From Methylococcales symbiont of Hymedesmia sp. n. MRB-2018 (GTDB taxonomy: Bacteria; Pseudomonadota; Gammaproteobacteria; Methylococcales; Methylomonadaceae), in NCBI GenBank assembly GCA_003666385.1, contig QPIN01000057.1, positions 1 to 64,000 on the forward strand: a stretch of 64,000 bases of DNA. The letters run 5' to 3'. Shown piece by piece: positions 18,980-29,638 of the stretch. The translations under genes and the position numbers were made by a program. Each line of letters begins with the position of its first letter. The stretch's first letter is position 1. The notes beneath the pieces are model-generated. The model had not been told where the DNA came from. It ran no database searches and was given only the letters and a program-made list of their open reading frames with translations.

Positions 18980-20516
18980 ATTTTACCTTCGCTAAATTTT
19001 CCAATATCCGCTCATTCAAAATAGCTTCTTCTTTTAACTGCGCCTCAAACTCTGATTTTAAACGGCTAAAGCGCTCTTTAAAATCAAAGTCATCTTTTTC
19101 CTTTGCCAAACCCACATATCGCCCTGGAGTGAGGACATAATCCAGCTCTTTGACTCGTTCAATACTGGCTGCATTACAAAATCCTTTCACATCTTCATAA
19201 TTGCCTTTTGGGTTGCGCCAGTTGTGGTAGGTGTCGGTGATGGTTTTAATATCTTCCGCTGAAAGTTCACGGTTGCGGCGGTTAATTAAATGCCCCATAT
19301 TGCGGGCATCAATAAACAAGATTTCATGGCTGCGATTACGAAACTTGCCATTAGCACGGTTGCGGCTTAAAAACCACAGTGAGGCTGGGATCTGGGTATT
19401 TAAAAATAGTTTGGCAGGCAGGTTGACAATACAATCAATTAAGCCCGCTTCTACAAGTGCTTTTCTAATCTCACCTTCACCCGATGTTTTAGAGGTCAAC
19501 GCGCCTTTTGCCAATACAAAGCCTGCTTGTCCGCTGGGGGCGAGGTGATAAATAAAGTGCTGGATCCAGGCATAGTTGGCATTGCCTGTAGGTGGTGTGC
19601 CGTATTGCCAACGTCCGTCTTTACGTAATAGTTCACCACTCCAATCGCTGACATTGAACGGCGGGTTGGCAATAATGTAATCCACTTTTGTGTCTTTGTG
19701 GGCATCGTTTAAAAACGAGCCTTCGTTATTCCATTTGACTTGTGAACTATCAATACCTCGAATGGCAAGGTTCATTTTTGCCAGTCGCCAAGTGGTCTGG
19801 TTGCTCTCTTGTCCGTAAATGGAAATATCGTTTATTTTGCCTTGATGTTCGGAGACAAATGCTTCTGACTGCACAAACATTCCACCCGAACCACAGCAAG
19901 GATCAAGCACCCGCCCTTTGTAGGGTTCGAGCATTTCAATCAGTAATTCGACCACACTTCTGGGGGTATAGAACTGTCCGCCTTTTTTACCTTCTGCCAA
20001 GGCAAATTCACCAAGAAAATACTCAAATACATGCCCCAACACATCGGCACTGCGCGACTTGGCATCACCCAAGGCAATATTGCTAATCAGGTCGATGAGT
20101 TCGCCTAGGCTGGTTGGGTCAAGGTTTTGTCGGGCGTAGACTTTGGGCAGTACGCCCTTTAACGAGCTGTTTTCCTTTTCGATAGCATCCATTGCTTCAT
20201 CAACGGTTTTACCAATCGTTGGTTGTTTGGCATGGGCTTGCAGATACGTCCAACGAGCATCCGCTGGCACAAAAAATACATTTTCGGCTTTATACTCATC
20301 CTTGTCTTCAGGATCAGCCCCAGCAAATTCGCCCTCACCTGCTTTTAATTTGGTGTACAACTCCTTGAAAGCATCAGAGATATATTTGAGAAAAATCAGG
20401 CCCAAAACAATATGCTTGTATTCGGCAGCATCTATATTTTTTCTAAGTTTATCGGCCGATTTCCAAAGTTGTTTTTCTAGTGATTCTTCTTTTACTTCTT
20501 TCTTTTTTGCCATCAT
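18972..20516 (-). CDS. hsdM: Type I restriction-modification methyltransferase subunit
   Basis: [44 protein letters not shown] (NPPF) motif. Confidence 0.96.
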   Translation of the reverse strand: MMAKKKEVKEESLEKQLWKSADKLRKNIDAAEYKHIVLGLIFLKYISDAFKELYTKLKAGEGEFAGADPEDKDEYKAENVFFVPADARWTYLQAHAKQPTIGKTVDEAMDAIEKENSSLKGVLPKVYARQNLDPTSLGELIDLISNIALGDAKSRSADVLGHVFEYFLGEFALAEGKKGGQFYTPRSVVELLIEMLEPYKGRVLDPCCGSGGMFVQSEAFVSEHQGKINDISIYGQESNQTTWRLAKMNLAIRGIDSSQVKWNNEGSFLNDAHKDTKVDYIIANPPFNVSDWSGELLRKDGRWQYGTPPTGNANYAWIQHFIYHLAPSGQAGFVLAKGALTSKTSGEGEIRKALVEAGLIDCIVNLPAKLFLNTQIPASLWFLSRNRANGKFRNRSHEILFIDARNMGHLINRRNRELSAEDIKTITDTYHNWRNPKGNYEDVKGFCNAASIERVKELDYVLTPGRYVGLAKEKDDFDFKERFSRLKSEFEAQLKEEAILNERILENLAKVKYE

Positions 20517-20574
20517 ATCTCTATTGGTTTTTTGCTATTGGCAGGTGATTATTTACCACGGTCAGTTGCAAGCA

Positions 20575-20787
20575 TTTATTATGTAACATTTACTATGCCT
20601 CTACATTTTGGGAAGTTTGAACACTCCAAAATTTATTTCCAATATTTTGCCCTTTTTTCACTTCTCTTAATACCATTGCCTCACCACACTTTGGGCATGA
20701 GTGACTATTTTCTTTTTTCTCTACAATGGGTTTAACATGCTTCAGATGTTCACGGTTTGTTTTAAAAGGGGGTGTTAGCCGACCCAC
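20575..20787 (-). pseudogene. Frameshifted C-terminal zinc-ribbon (topoisomerase/NERD-type) protein remnant
   Basis: HSCPKCGEAMVLREVKKGQNIGNKFW then -1 nt; next frame gives ECSNFPKCRGIVNVT*, completing CxxC...CxxxxxC. Confidence 0.6.
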
Positions 20788-20941
20788 TTTTATTTTACTG
20801 GTAATTTCTTATGCTTCATAAGACCATTCAAAAACGCTAAAAAAATCATATTAAAAGCTTATTCATAAAAATCACTAAAGTCTTGTATATAGAAAGATTT
20901 TGATTCTCATATCAGTAATGCTCCCCAGCTTGAATCAGGGC

Positions 20942-21103
20942 AAGTACCTAAGTATAATTAATGTAACGCATTTTTACCTAGGATTTTTTTTCGTATTCAA
21001 GGTGCATAAATTAGCGTATAGCAAGCTAGGCAACAATTTATGCAAGGCAGAAGATGGCAAAAAAACCAGTAAAAATGCGTTACATTAATTATGCCTAGGT
21101 GCT
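20942..21103. mobile_element. MITE-like element, copy 1 (about 162 bp, about 36-bp terminal inverted repeats)
   Basis: Ends AAGTACCTAAGTATAATTAATGTAACGCATTTTTAC and AAGCACCTAGGCATAATTAATGTAACGCATTTTTAC (rev); internal TGCATAAATT/AATTTATGCA inverted repeat. Confidence 0.85.
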
Positions 21104-21157
21104 TATAATGGCAAACTTTTAAATACATCTTTTTTAACACTTTTTTAATAGTCATTT

Positions 21158-22354
21158 ATGGAAGAATTTCGCCGTATTAGCCGTTTACCACCTTATGTTT
21201 TTAATATTGTTAATGATTTAAAGGCCAAAGCACGTTCAGAAGGCGAAGATATTATTGATTTTGGTATGGGTAATCCTGATCAGCCCACACCAAAGCACAT
21301 TGTTGCAAAAATGGTAGAAGCGGCTGAGCGAGAAGACACACATCGTTATTCTATATCTCGTGGTATTCCCCGCCTGAGAAAAGCAATTTGTGATTGGTAT
21401 AAAAAGCGGTTTGATGTTGATTTAGACCCTGAAACTGAAGCTATTGTTACCATAGGTTCCAAAGAAGGACTTGCACATTTGGCGTTGGCTACTTTAGGCC
21501 CTGGAGATGTAGTGCTGGTTCCTAATCCAGCATACCCGATTCACCCTTATGGTGTTGTGATTGCAGGTGCTGATTTGAGACATGTCAAAATGGTACCGAG
21601 TGTTGATTTTTTTGAGGAGCTTCATAAAGCCATTATTGACTCCTGGCCTAAACCTAAAATGTTAATTCTTAATTTTCCTAGTAATCCTACAAGTGAATGC
21701 GTTGATATGGATTTCTTTGAAAAAATTGTGGCCGTAGCAAAAGAGCATAATATCTGGGTGGTTCACGATATTGCCTATGCGGATATTGTTTTTGACGGCT
21801 ATAAAGCACCTTCAATACTACAAGTAGAAGGTGCAAAAGAGATTGCAGTTGAGTTCTATTCACTATCAAAAAGTTACAATATGCCAGGCTGGCGTGTAGG
21901 GTTTATGTGTGGTAATAAAACATTGGTTGCTGCTTTAACCCGTATTAAGTCTTATCTTGACTATGGCATGTTTACGCCGATACAAGTTGCTGCAATTGCA
22001 GCATTGGAAGGCTCTCAAGATTGTGTTTCAGAAATTTGTGAAATGTATAAAAGTAGAAGGGATGTGCTTTGTGATGGATTAAATTCAATGGGTTGGGAGG
22101 TTGATAAGCCAAAAGCAACGATGTTTGTATGGGCTCCTATTCCAGAACAATACAAGGAAATGGGGTCAGTAGATTTTTGCAAAAAAATGATTATTGATGC
22201 CAAGGTTGCGGTATCACCTGGTATTGGTTTTGGGCAATATGGTGATGACCATGTTCGATTCAGTTTGATTGAAAATGAACATAGAACAAGACAAGCCTTA
22301 AGAGGTATCAGAATGATGTTTAAAAAAGATGGTATTTTTAATAGCCAGTTGTAG
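21158..22354 (+). CDS. alaC: Alanine/glutamate-pyruvate aminotransferase (class I/II PLP)
   Basis: [59 protein letters not shown]. Confidence 0.92.
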   Translation: MEEFRRISRLPPYVFNIVNDLKAKARSEGEDIIDFGMGNPDQPTPKHIVAKMVEAAEREDTHRYSISRGIPRLRKAICDWYKKRFDVDLDPETEAIVTIGSKEGLAHLALATLGPGDVVLVPNPAYPIHPYGVVIAGADLRHVKMVPSVDFFEELHKAIIDSWPKPKMLILNFPSNPTSECVDMDFFEKIVAVAKEHNIWVVHDIAYADIVFDGYKAPSILQVEGAKEIAVEFYSLSKSYNMPGWRVGFMCGNKTLVAALTRIKSYLDYGMFTPIQVAAIAALEGSQDCVSEICEMYKSRRDVLCDGLNSMGWEVDKPKATMFVWAPIPEQYKEMGSVDFCKKMIIDAKVAVSPGIGFGQYGDDHVRFSLIENEHRTRQALRGIRMMFKKDGIFNSQL

Positions 22355-22458
22355 AGCGGACTTCAGTTCGCAGTACGGGGATATACCTGTGTGGTTTGAG
22401 ACAGATGTCATTAGCAAATGTATTTTAAAAGACAATTGCGGACTGAAGTCCGCTCTAT
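22352..22458. repeat. Inverted-repeat element TAGAGCGGACTTCAGTTCGC...GCGGACTGAAGTCCGCTCTA, copy 1
   Basis: Complementary ends read directly; overlaps alaC stop codon. Confidence 0.85.
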
Positions 22459-22476
22459 AAAATTTAGGGGTTACAT

Positions 22477-23787
22477 TTGAAAGCGGTAAAAATTGGTATT
22501 TTAGGATTAGGTACAGTCGGTGGTGGTGTTGTCAATGTGCTTAATAGAAATGCAGTAGAAATCTCTCGCAGGACAGGTCGTGAAATTATAGTGACCCGAG
22601 CCTCTGCACGAGATTTAAACCGCGAAAGAATTTGTGATACACAAGATATTAATCTAACGACAGATTGTTATGACATTATTAATGATTCTGAGATAGATAT
22701 TATTTTAGAACTTATTGGCGGTGTCACTCTGGCTAAAGACTTGGTGTTACAGGCAATAGACAATGGTAAACATATCGTGACAGCCAATAAAGCCTTAATT
22801 GCCTTACATGGTAATGAAATATTTGCTAAAGCCAGTGAAAAAGGCGTGATGGTTTTATTTGAATCAGCTGTGGCTGGTGGGATACCTATCATAAAAGCGA
22901 TTAGAGAGGGTTTAAGTGGCAATCAAATTCAATGGTTGGCAGGTATTATTAATGGCACTGGCAATTTTATTCTGACTGAAATGCGAGATCATGGTCGTGA
23001 TTTTGCTGATGTATTAGCACAAGCACAAGCCTTAGGGTATGCAGAAGCCGATCCGACTTTTGACGTGGAAGGCATAGATGCAGGACACAAGCTGGCTATT
23101 TTAGCCTCCCTGGCTTTTGGCATTCCATTACAATTTGAAAAAATATTTACCGAAGGTATTACCAAGATTACCCGTGCAGATGTTGAATATGCTGAACAAT
23201 TAGGTTATCGCATTAAGCATTTGGGCATAGCAAGAAAGACAGAGCAAGGAATAGAACTTAGAGTTCATCCTACCTTGATTCCTGAGCGTCGTTTAATCGC
23301 CAATGTTGATGGCGTGATGAATGCCGTTTTAGTACAAGGTGATGCGGTTGGGCCTACACTTTATTATGGTGCAGGTGCAGGTGCTGAACCCACAGCATCA
23401 GCCGTTGTTGCTGATGTTGTCGATGTCGTTAGAATGCTTAATAGTGAACATCCAAACACAGTGCCTTATCTGGCTTTCCAGACTGATCAGATCACAGATA
23501 TTCCTGTACTTTCATCTGATCAAATAAACACCGCTTATTATTTACGCTTGAATGCAGAAGATAAACTGGGGGTGCTAGCAGAAGTCACCAAAATTCTGGC
23601 AGATCATAAAATCAACATTGAAGCATTGATTCAAAAGGAACCACTAGAAGGTGAGATTACTTTGCCAGTTATAATGTTGACTCAAACAACACTGGAACAG
23701 GAAATGAATGCAGCTATTGCAAAAATAGAAGCTTTATCAACTATTACTGGCTCAGTGTGCCGGATTCGCTTGGAAACATTAGGATAA
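22477..23787 (+). CDS. hom: Homoserine dehydrogenase (TTG start)
   Basis: VKIGILGLGTVGGGVVNVL, FESAVAGGIPIIKAIREGLSGN, NGTGNFILTEM, C-terminal ACT domain. Confidence 0.96.
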   Translation: MKAVKIGILGLGTVGGGVVNVLNRNAVEISRRTGREIIVTRASARDLNRERICDTQDINLTTDCYDIINDSEIDIILELIGGVTLAKDLVLQAIDNGKHIVTANKALIALHGNEIFAKASEKGVMVLFESAVAGGIPIIKAIREGLSGNQIQWLAGIINGTGNFILTEMRDHGRDFADVLAQAQALGYAEADPTFDVEGIDAGHKLAILASLAFGIPLQFEKIFTEGITKITRADVEYAEQLGYRIKHLGIARKTEQGIELRVHPTLIPERRLIANVDGVMNAVLVQGDAVGPTLYYGAGAGAEPTASAVVADVVDVVRMLNSEHPNTVPYLAFQTDQITDIPVLSSDQINTAYYLRLNAEDKLGVLAEVTKILADHKINIEALIQKEPLEGEITLPVIMLTQTTLEQEMNAAIAKIEALSTITGSVCRIRLETLG

Positions 23788-23791
23788 TAAT

Positions 23792-24880
23792 ATGTCTACT
23801 CGATATACGGGGTTAATTGAACATTATAGAAATCGCCTGCCGGTTAATGATGACACCCGCATTATTAGCATAGGGGAAGGTAATACCCCTCTGATTCAAT
23901 TACAAAATATACCTAACATAATTGCTAAAGATGTTGATATTTATGTCAAATTTGAAGGATTGAATCCTACAGGGTCATTTAAAGACCGTGGTATGACCAT
24001 GGCAGTGACCAAAGCTGTAGAAAAAGGCAGTCAAGCTATTATTTGTGCATCAACAGGAAATACATCGGCATCAGCTGCGGCCTATGCCGTACGAGCAAGA
24101 ATCAAAGCCTTTGTATTGATACCTAGTGGCAAAATAGCATTAGGAAAACTGGCACAAACATTAATGTATGGTGCCCAAATCATTCAAATTAACGGTAATT
24201 TTGATGACGGCATGTCTCTAGTGAAAGCAATTGTTGATCATGCCCCAGTGACTATTGTCAATTCCATCAATCCGTTTAGAATTGATGGACAAAAAACAGC
24301 TGCTTTTGAAATTGTTGATGCGTTGGGTGATGCCCCCGATTATCACTGTTTGCCCGTGGGAAATGCCGGAAATATTACCGCTTATTGGAAAGGTTATACC
24401 GAATACGCAGAAGATCAGGGTAGTTTAAAAGCAGTGGCCAGTAAACGACCTGTTATGTGTGGTTATCAAGCAGATGGAGCGGCACCTTTTATCCGTGGTA
24501 AAATGGTCGATAATCCAGAAACTATTGCGACTGCTATAAGAATTGGCAGACCACAATCTTGGGACTATGCATGGAATGCACAAAAAGAATCAAATGGCTG
24601 GTTTGATTGTTTTAGTGATGAGAAAATCCTAGAAGCACATAAAATGTTGTCACACTATGAAGGTATCTTTTGTGAACCCGCATCAGCGATATCTTTAGCA
24701 GGTGCTCTAAAAGATATAGTCAGCGGAAAAATTGCAGAAGGTAGCAAGATTGTTTGTACCTTGACAGGAAATGGTCTTAAAGACCCTGATACAGCAATCA
24801 ATCAATGCAAAGACTCTCACCCAGTAACAATTGATGCGACGCTGGATGCAGTGCAAAAAGCGATATTAGATAAAATGTAA
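23792..24880 (+). CDS. thrC: Threonine synthase
   Basis: GEGNTPLIQL, FEGLNPTGSFKDRGMTMAV, CASTGNTSASAAAYA. Confidence 0.96.
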   Translation: MSTRYTGLIEHYRNRLPVNDDTRIISIGEGNTPLIQLQNIPNIIAKDVDIYVKFEGLNPTGSFKDRGMTMAVTKAVEKGSQAIICASTGNTSASAAAYAVRARIKAFVLIPSGKIALGKLAQTLMYGAQIIQINGNFDDGMSLVKAIVDHAPVTIVNSINPFRIDGQKTAAFEIVDALGDAPDYHCLPVGNAGNITAYWKGYTEYAEDQGSLKAVASKRPVMCGYQADGAAPFIRGKMVDNPETIATAIRIGRPQSWDYAWNAQKESNGWFDCFSDEKILEAHKMLSHYEGIFCEPASAISLAGALKDIVSGKIAEGSKIVCTLTGNGLKDPDTAINQCKDSHPVTIDATLDAVQKAILDKM

Positions 24881-24886
24881 AAAATG

Positions 24887-24963
24887 TAGAGCGTACTTCA
24901 GCCTGCAAATGTTAACAATCCAGACTTCTGATGTTTCTCATAGCGGACTGAAGTCGGATCTAC
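24887..24963. repeat. Inverted-repeat element TAGAGCGTACTTCAG...TAGCGGACTGAAGTCGGATCTA, copy 2
   Basis: Diverged copy of the 22352-22458 element. Confidence 0.75.
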
Positions 24964-24979
24964 CATAATATGGTTTTTT

Positions 24980-26728
24980 ATGTATCATCAAGGCATTAAA
25001 AAAAAGATAGTCCCTCGTCCAAAAAGTAAAAAGAAATCTCATTTAACAGGGCTTTCACCTGTCTTTCAAAAAATATTTTCTGCACGTAAAATTACCGATA
25101 ATGAACAATTAGAGCGTACGCTGGCAAAGCTTCCATCACCTTGGTTATTGTCGGGAATGGAAAAAATGGTTGAGTATTTAATATTTGCTATTGAACAGCA
25201 GCAGAAAATTACTGTTGTTGCCGATTTTGATGCGGATGGAGCTACCAGTTGTGTGGTGGCTATTAAAGGTCTGGAATTACTGGGTGTGCAGAATATATCT
25301 TATGCAGTTCCTAATCGTTTTGAATATGGCTATGGTTTAACACCTGAAATCGTTGAATATGTCAAACAGCAGCACCAGCCTGACCTAATTATTACGGTTG
25401 ATAATGGTATTTCCAGTATTGACGGGGTAAAGGTTGCTAAAGAGTTTAATATTAAAGTACTAATTACAGACCATCATTTGCCAGGTGAAGAGTTGCCGGA
25501 CGCTGATGCTATTGTTAATCCTAATTTAGTGGATGATGAATTTCCCAGTACACATCTTGCTGGTGTCGGTGTCATGTTTTATGTGTTATTAGCCTTGCGA
25601 AGTCGGCTACGGGAAAACAAATGGTTTGAAAAAAACAAGACTCAGCAACCTAATTTAGCACAATTATTAGACTATGTTGCCTTGGGAACGGTAGCGGATG
25701 TTGTGGTTTTAGATCAGATTAACCGAATTCTAGTACACCAGGGTTTGTTACGGATTCGTTCAGGAAAAGCACATCTTGGTATTCAAGCATTGATTACCCA
25801 GGCAGGAAAACAGTTTAGCTCAATCAATTCATCAGATTTAGCTTTCGCCTTAGGGCCACGACTTAATGCTGCGGGTCGTATGGATGATATGTCACTAGGC
25901 ATACAATGCTTGTTAACAGAAGACCTGGGTTTGGCAAAAGACATGGCCGAACAATTAGATCAGCTGAATCAAGACCGTAAAGAAATTGAAGCACAAATGA
26001 AGCATGAAGCCATGTCTTTATTAGAGCAAATGCAAGTGCTGGATGAGCATCATTTACCTGCGGGGGTTTGCCTTTTTGAGAAAAATTGGCATCAAGGCGT
26101 GATTGGTATTTTAGCGTCTAGAATTAAAGATCGCCTGCATAGACCCGTTGTGGCTTTCGCTTCTGTAGGCAAAGGGGAAATTAAAGGATCGGCAAGATCC
26201 ATACCTAGTGTACATATTCGTGATGTACTCAGTGAGATTGCAGTGGCTCATCCACAAATTCTGAGTAAATTTGGAGGTCATGCCATGGCAGCAGGTATGA
26301 GTATTAAAATGCATGACTATCCAGTATTTGCTTTGGCATTTGATGAAGTTGTCGCCAAGCATTTAGATAGTATTGACCTAGAACAAAAAATTTATTCAGA
26401 TGGACAACTTTTAGAACAAGATATTTCAATAGAATTTTCTGAACAATTAAAAGAAGTAGGTACTTGGGGACAAGGTTTTCCAGAACCTGTATTTGATGGT
26501 GTTTTTGATGTTATCCAATGTCGGGTTGTGGGTCAACAACACCTTAAATTTGTATTAAGAATTCCAAAAAGTGAATTATTAATCGATGCTATTGCTTTTT
26601 TTGTTGAGAAATCTGAACAATGGTTAGGAGTCCGCTCAATCAACGCGGCATACAAACTTGATATTAACGAATATAGAGGAAATAGAAGTGTGCAGTTAAT
26701 GCTGCAATATATAGAAAAAATCACCTAA
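24980..26728 (+). CDS. recJ: Single-stranded-DNA-specific exonuclease RecJ
   Basis: VVADFDADGATSC, ITVDNGISS, LITDHHLPGEELPDADAIVNPN, GRLNAAGRMDD-type motif. Confidence 0.96.
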   Translation: MYHQGIKKKIVPRPKSKKKSHLTGLSPVFQKIFSARKITDNEQLERTLAKLPSPWLLSGMEKMVEYLIFAIEQQQKITVVADFDADGATSCVVAIKGLELLGVQNISYAVPNRFEYGYGLTPEIVEYVKQQHQPDLIITVDNGISSIDGVKVAKEFNIKVLITDHHLPGEELPDADAIVNPNLVDDEFPSTHLAGVGVMFYVLLALRSRLRENKWFEKNKTQQPNLAQLLDYVALGTVADVVVLDQINRILVHQGLLRIRSGKAHLGIQALITQAGKQFSSINSSDLAFALGPRLNAAGRMDDMSLGIQCLLTEDLGLAKDMAEQLDQLNQDRKEIEAQMKHEAMSLLEQMQVLDEHHLPAGVCLFEKNWHQGVIGILASRIKDRLHRPVVAFASVGKGEIKGSARSIPSVHIRDVLSEIAVAHPQILSKFGGHAMAAGMSIKMHDYPVFALAFDEVVAKHLDSIDLEQKIYSDGQLLEQDISIEFSEQLKEVGTWGQGFPEPVFDGVFDVIQCRVVGQQHLKFVLRIPKSELLIDAIAFFVEKSEQWLGVRSINAAYKLDINEYRGNRSVQLMLQYIEKIT

Positions 26729-26793
26729 GTTACAAAGTCACTGAGTTAAAATCGAAGGCTACAGACAATTAATCCCGAACCAATTATCTTTAA

Positions 26794-26934
26794 GAGACCT
26801 CGGCATAACTTATGAACGGATAAAAAAGGTCAGCCAAAATAACGTGCAATAGCTCACTATTACACTTGTATTTTGACTAAAACCTGAAAAATTCTATCAC
26901 TTTTTTCTCATCGCCAGAGTCATGCTGAGGTCTC
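26794..26934. mobile_element. MITE with GAGACCTC-type terminal inverted repeats, 141 bp
   Basis: Ends GAGACCTCGGCATAACT / GAGACCTCAGCATGACT (rev); flanked by 5-bp direct repeat TTTAA (26789-26793 and 26935-26939). Confidence 0.8.
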
Positions 26935-26979
26935 TTTAAAACAGTCCTTTGCGCTAATATTTTATAAAAAGGAGAATTT

Positions 26980-28350
26980 ATGAGTTTCAGGCTATTTTTA
27001 ATTGTTTTATTTTTTTTGCCATTCAGTGCAAATAGTACCCGTGTAGAAGTACATGAACATTATCTTGATAATGGGTTAAAGATATTAGTAAGAGAAGATC
27101 ATCGTTCTCCCGTCGTGGTTTCGCAACTTTGGTATAAAGTCGGGTCAAGTTATGAGCCAGGAGGTATTACCGGTATTTCACATATGCTTGAACACATGAT
27201 GTTTAAAGGCACTGAGAAGTATCCTGCGGGTGAATTTTCTCGCATTATTGCAGAAAATGGTGGGCGTGAAAATGCCTTTACTGGACGTGATTATACGGCT
27301 TATTTTCAGACTATGGAAAAGTCTCGATTGGAGATAAGCTTTAAGCTAGAAGCTGATCGTATGCGTAATTTGCGTTTAAATCCAGATGAGTTAAAAAAGG
27401 AATTAGCAGTGGTCACTGAAGAACGCAGAATGCGTACAGATGATAAACCGCGATCTAAAATGCAAGAATATTTTACCTCTATTGCATATTCCAATAGTCC
27501 GTATAAAAACCCTATTATCGGTTGGCCTTCAGATATTGCTAATTATCAAGTAAATGATTTACAAAAATGGTATGAGCGATGGTATGCACCAAATAATGCA
27601 ACATTGGTTGTGGTGGGTGATGTTAATTTTGAAGATGTATTTGCCTTGGCTGAACAATATTTTTCAGCCATTAAACCCAGCCAAATAGAAGCTATCAAGC
27701 CACAAGCAGAAATTGAGCAGCATGGGGTTCGTAAAACCACAGTCAGATTGCCCGCTAAATTACCGTATATATTGTTGGGCTATAAGGTGCCAGTGCTAAA
27801 CACCGTCGAAAATGAAGCCGATGCTTATGCACTGGAAGTTTTAGCAGGAATTTTAGATGGTGGTAATAGTGCAAGGCTGGCTTCAAAACTGGTAAGAGGT
27901 CAACAAATTGCAGTTTCTTCTGGCGCTAGCTATAACTTGATTTCTCGCTTACCCAGTTTATTTTTGTTGGATGCGACACCCGTGACAGGAAAAACAGTGT
28001 TTGATATGGAATATGCTTTAAAGCAAGAAATCTATGATTTAAAAGCTGCATTGGTTTCAGATGAAGAGTTGCAACGAGTCAAAGCACAAGTATTAGCCAG
28101 CGCTGTTTATGAGCAGGATTCCAATTTTTATCAAGGTATGCAATTAGGTATGTTTGAAATGGTCGGCTTAGGTTGGCAAAAAGCGGATGAGTATGTCAAT
28201 AAAATCAATCAAATTACAGCACAACAAGTTCGAGATGTGGCTCAAAAGTATCTGCTAGAAGATAAATTAACTATTGCCTATCTTGATCCACAACCTATCA
28301 CCGAACAGAAACGAAAAAGCAAAACAACAGGAGGTCGTCATGCACAATAA
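26980..28350 (+). CDS. M16 family zinc peptidase (catalytic)
   Basis: HMLEHMMFKGTEKYPAGEF (HxxEH context), VVTEERRMRTDDKPRSKM. Confidence 0.93.
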   Translation: MSFRLFLIVLFFLPFSANSTRVEVHEHYLDNGLKILVREDHRSPVVVSQLWYKVGSSYEPGGITGISHMLEHMMFKGTEKYPAGEFSRIIAENGGRENAFTGRDYTAYFQTMEKSRLEISFKLEADRMRNLRLNPDELKKELAVVTEERRMRTDDKPRSKMQEYFTSIAYSNSPYKNPIIGWPSDIANYQVNDLQKWYERWYAPNNATLVVVGDVNFEDVFALAEQYFSAIKPSQIEAIKPQAEIEQHGVRKTTVRLPAKLPYILLGYKVPVLNTVENEADAYALEVLAGILDGGNSARLASKLVRGQQIAVSSGASYNLISRLPSLFLLDATPVTGKTVFDMEYALKQEIYDLKAALVSDEELQRVKAQVLASAVYEQDSNFYQGMQLGMFEMVGLGWQKADEYVNKINQITAQQVRDVAQKYLLEDKLTIAYLDPQPITEQKRKSKTTGGRHAQ

Positions 28351-29638
28351 ATGGATAGGGTTTGTTTTATTATTATTGAGTAATCAGGTGTTTTCAGCTA
28401 CAAAAATTGAACATTGGCAGACATCACAAGGAAGCCCTGTGTTTTATGTAGAAACCAAAGGCTTACCCATGGTTGATATACGTATTATTTTTGACGCAGG
28501 GAGTGCCAGAGATGGCGAGCAATACGGTGTTGCATCACTCACCTCGGCTGTATTAGATACTGGTGCAGGTCAATGGAATGCTGATCAGATAGCAAAACGC
28601 TTTGAAAGTGTAGGTGCGAAGTTTTCTACCCATGTTTCCAGAGATATGGCATCCTTATCTTTACGCTCTTTGACGGCAGAAAAATTGCTACAGAAATCAT
28701 TGCAAACGCTACATGCTATTGTCAGCAAGCCTATTTTTAATGAAGCTGATTTTCAGCGAGAAAAACAAAGAACATTAGCAGGTTTAAAACATAGAGAAGA
28801 GTCACCCGCTACATTGGCAAAAATAGCCTTTTCCAATATTTTATTTAAAGACCATCCCTATGCTCATCCTAGTTCTGGTGTTACTGAAACAGTATCTGAG
28901 TTTAGTGTAGACGATTTAAAAACTTTTTATAAGCAATATTATGTGGCCAGTAATGCCATGGTAGTTATTGTGGGTGATATTACAAAGCAGAAAGCCATGA
29001 AGATTGCAGAATCATTGATCGTGAATTTAGATAAAGGCACAAAACCACCAGCACTGGCTGAAGTTGCTTTACCTAAACAAGGTATCAACAAGCATATTGA
29101 ATATCCATCCAGTCAAACACATGTATTGTCAGGGCTTGTAGGAATGCACCGTAAAGATCCTGATTATTTTAGTTTGTATGTAGGGAATCATATCCTAGGA
29201 GGTGGCGGACTGGTTTCCAAATTGTTTGTTGAAGTAAGAGAAAAAAGAGGGTTAGCCTATAGTGCCTATAGTTATTTCTCTCCTTTACTTAGAAATGGCA
29301 CATTTACTATGGGTTTGCAGACGCGTAATGACCAAACATCTCAAGCAGTACAAGTTATGCAGCAAACATTAAGCAATTTTGTAGAACAAGGACCTTCAGA
29401 ACAAGAACTGCTCGCTGCCAAAAAAAATCTGACAGGCGGTTTTGCCATGCGTTTTGATAACAACAGTAAATTAACCCGTTATGTTGCCATGATCGGTTTT
29501 TATCAATTAACCTTGGATTACCTAGATCTATTTCAGCTAAAAGTTGAAAAAGTGACTGTCGCCTCAATAAAAGATGCATTTAGTAGGCGAGTTAAACTAG
29601 GGTATATCAATACCATTACTGTGGGTGCTATAAGATAA
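28340..29638 (+). CDS. M16 family peptidase-like protein (non-catalytic partner)
   Basis: FDAGSARDGEQYGVASLTSAVLDTGAGQWNADQIAKRFESVGA; HxxEH motif absent; overlaps the upstream M16 gene. Confidence 0.9.
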   Translation: MHNKWIGFVLLLLSNQVFSATKIEHWQTSQGSPVFYVETKGLPMVDIRIIFDAGSARDGEQYGVASLTSAVLDTGAGQWNADQIAKRFESVGAKFSTHVSRDMASLSLRSLTAEKLLQKSLQTLHAIVSKPIFNEADFQREKQRTLAGLKHREESPATLAKIAFSNILFKDHPYAHPSSGVTETVSEFSVDDLKTFYKQYYVASNAMVVIVGDITKQKAMKIAESLIVNLDKGTKPPALAEVALPKQGINKHIEYPSSQTHVLSGLVGMHRKDPDYFSLYVGNHILGGGGLVSKLFVEVREKRGLAYSAYSYFSPLLRNGTFTMGLQTRNDQTSQAVQVMQQTLSNFVEQGPSEQELLAAKKNLTGGFAMRFDNNSKLTRYVAMIGFYQLTLDYLDLFQLKVEKVTVASIKDAFSRRVKLGYINTITVGAIR

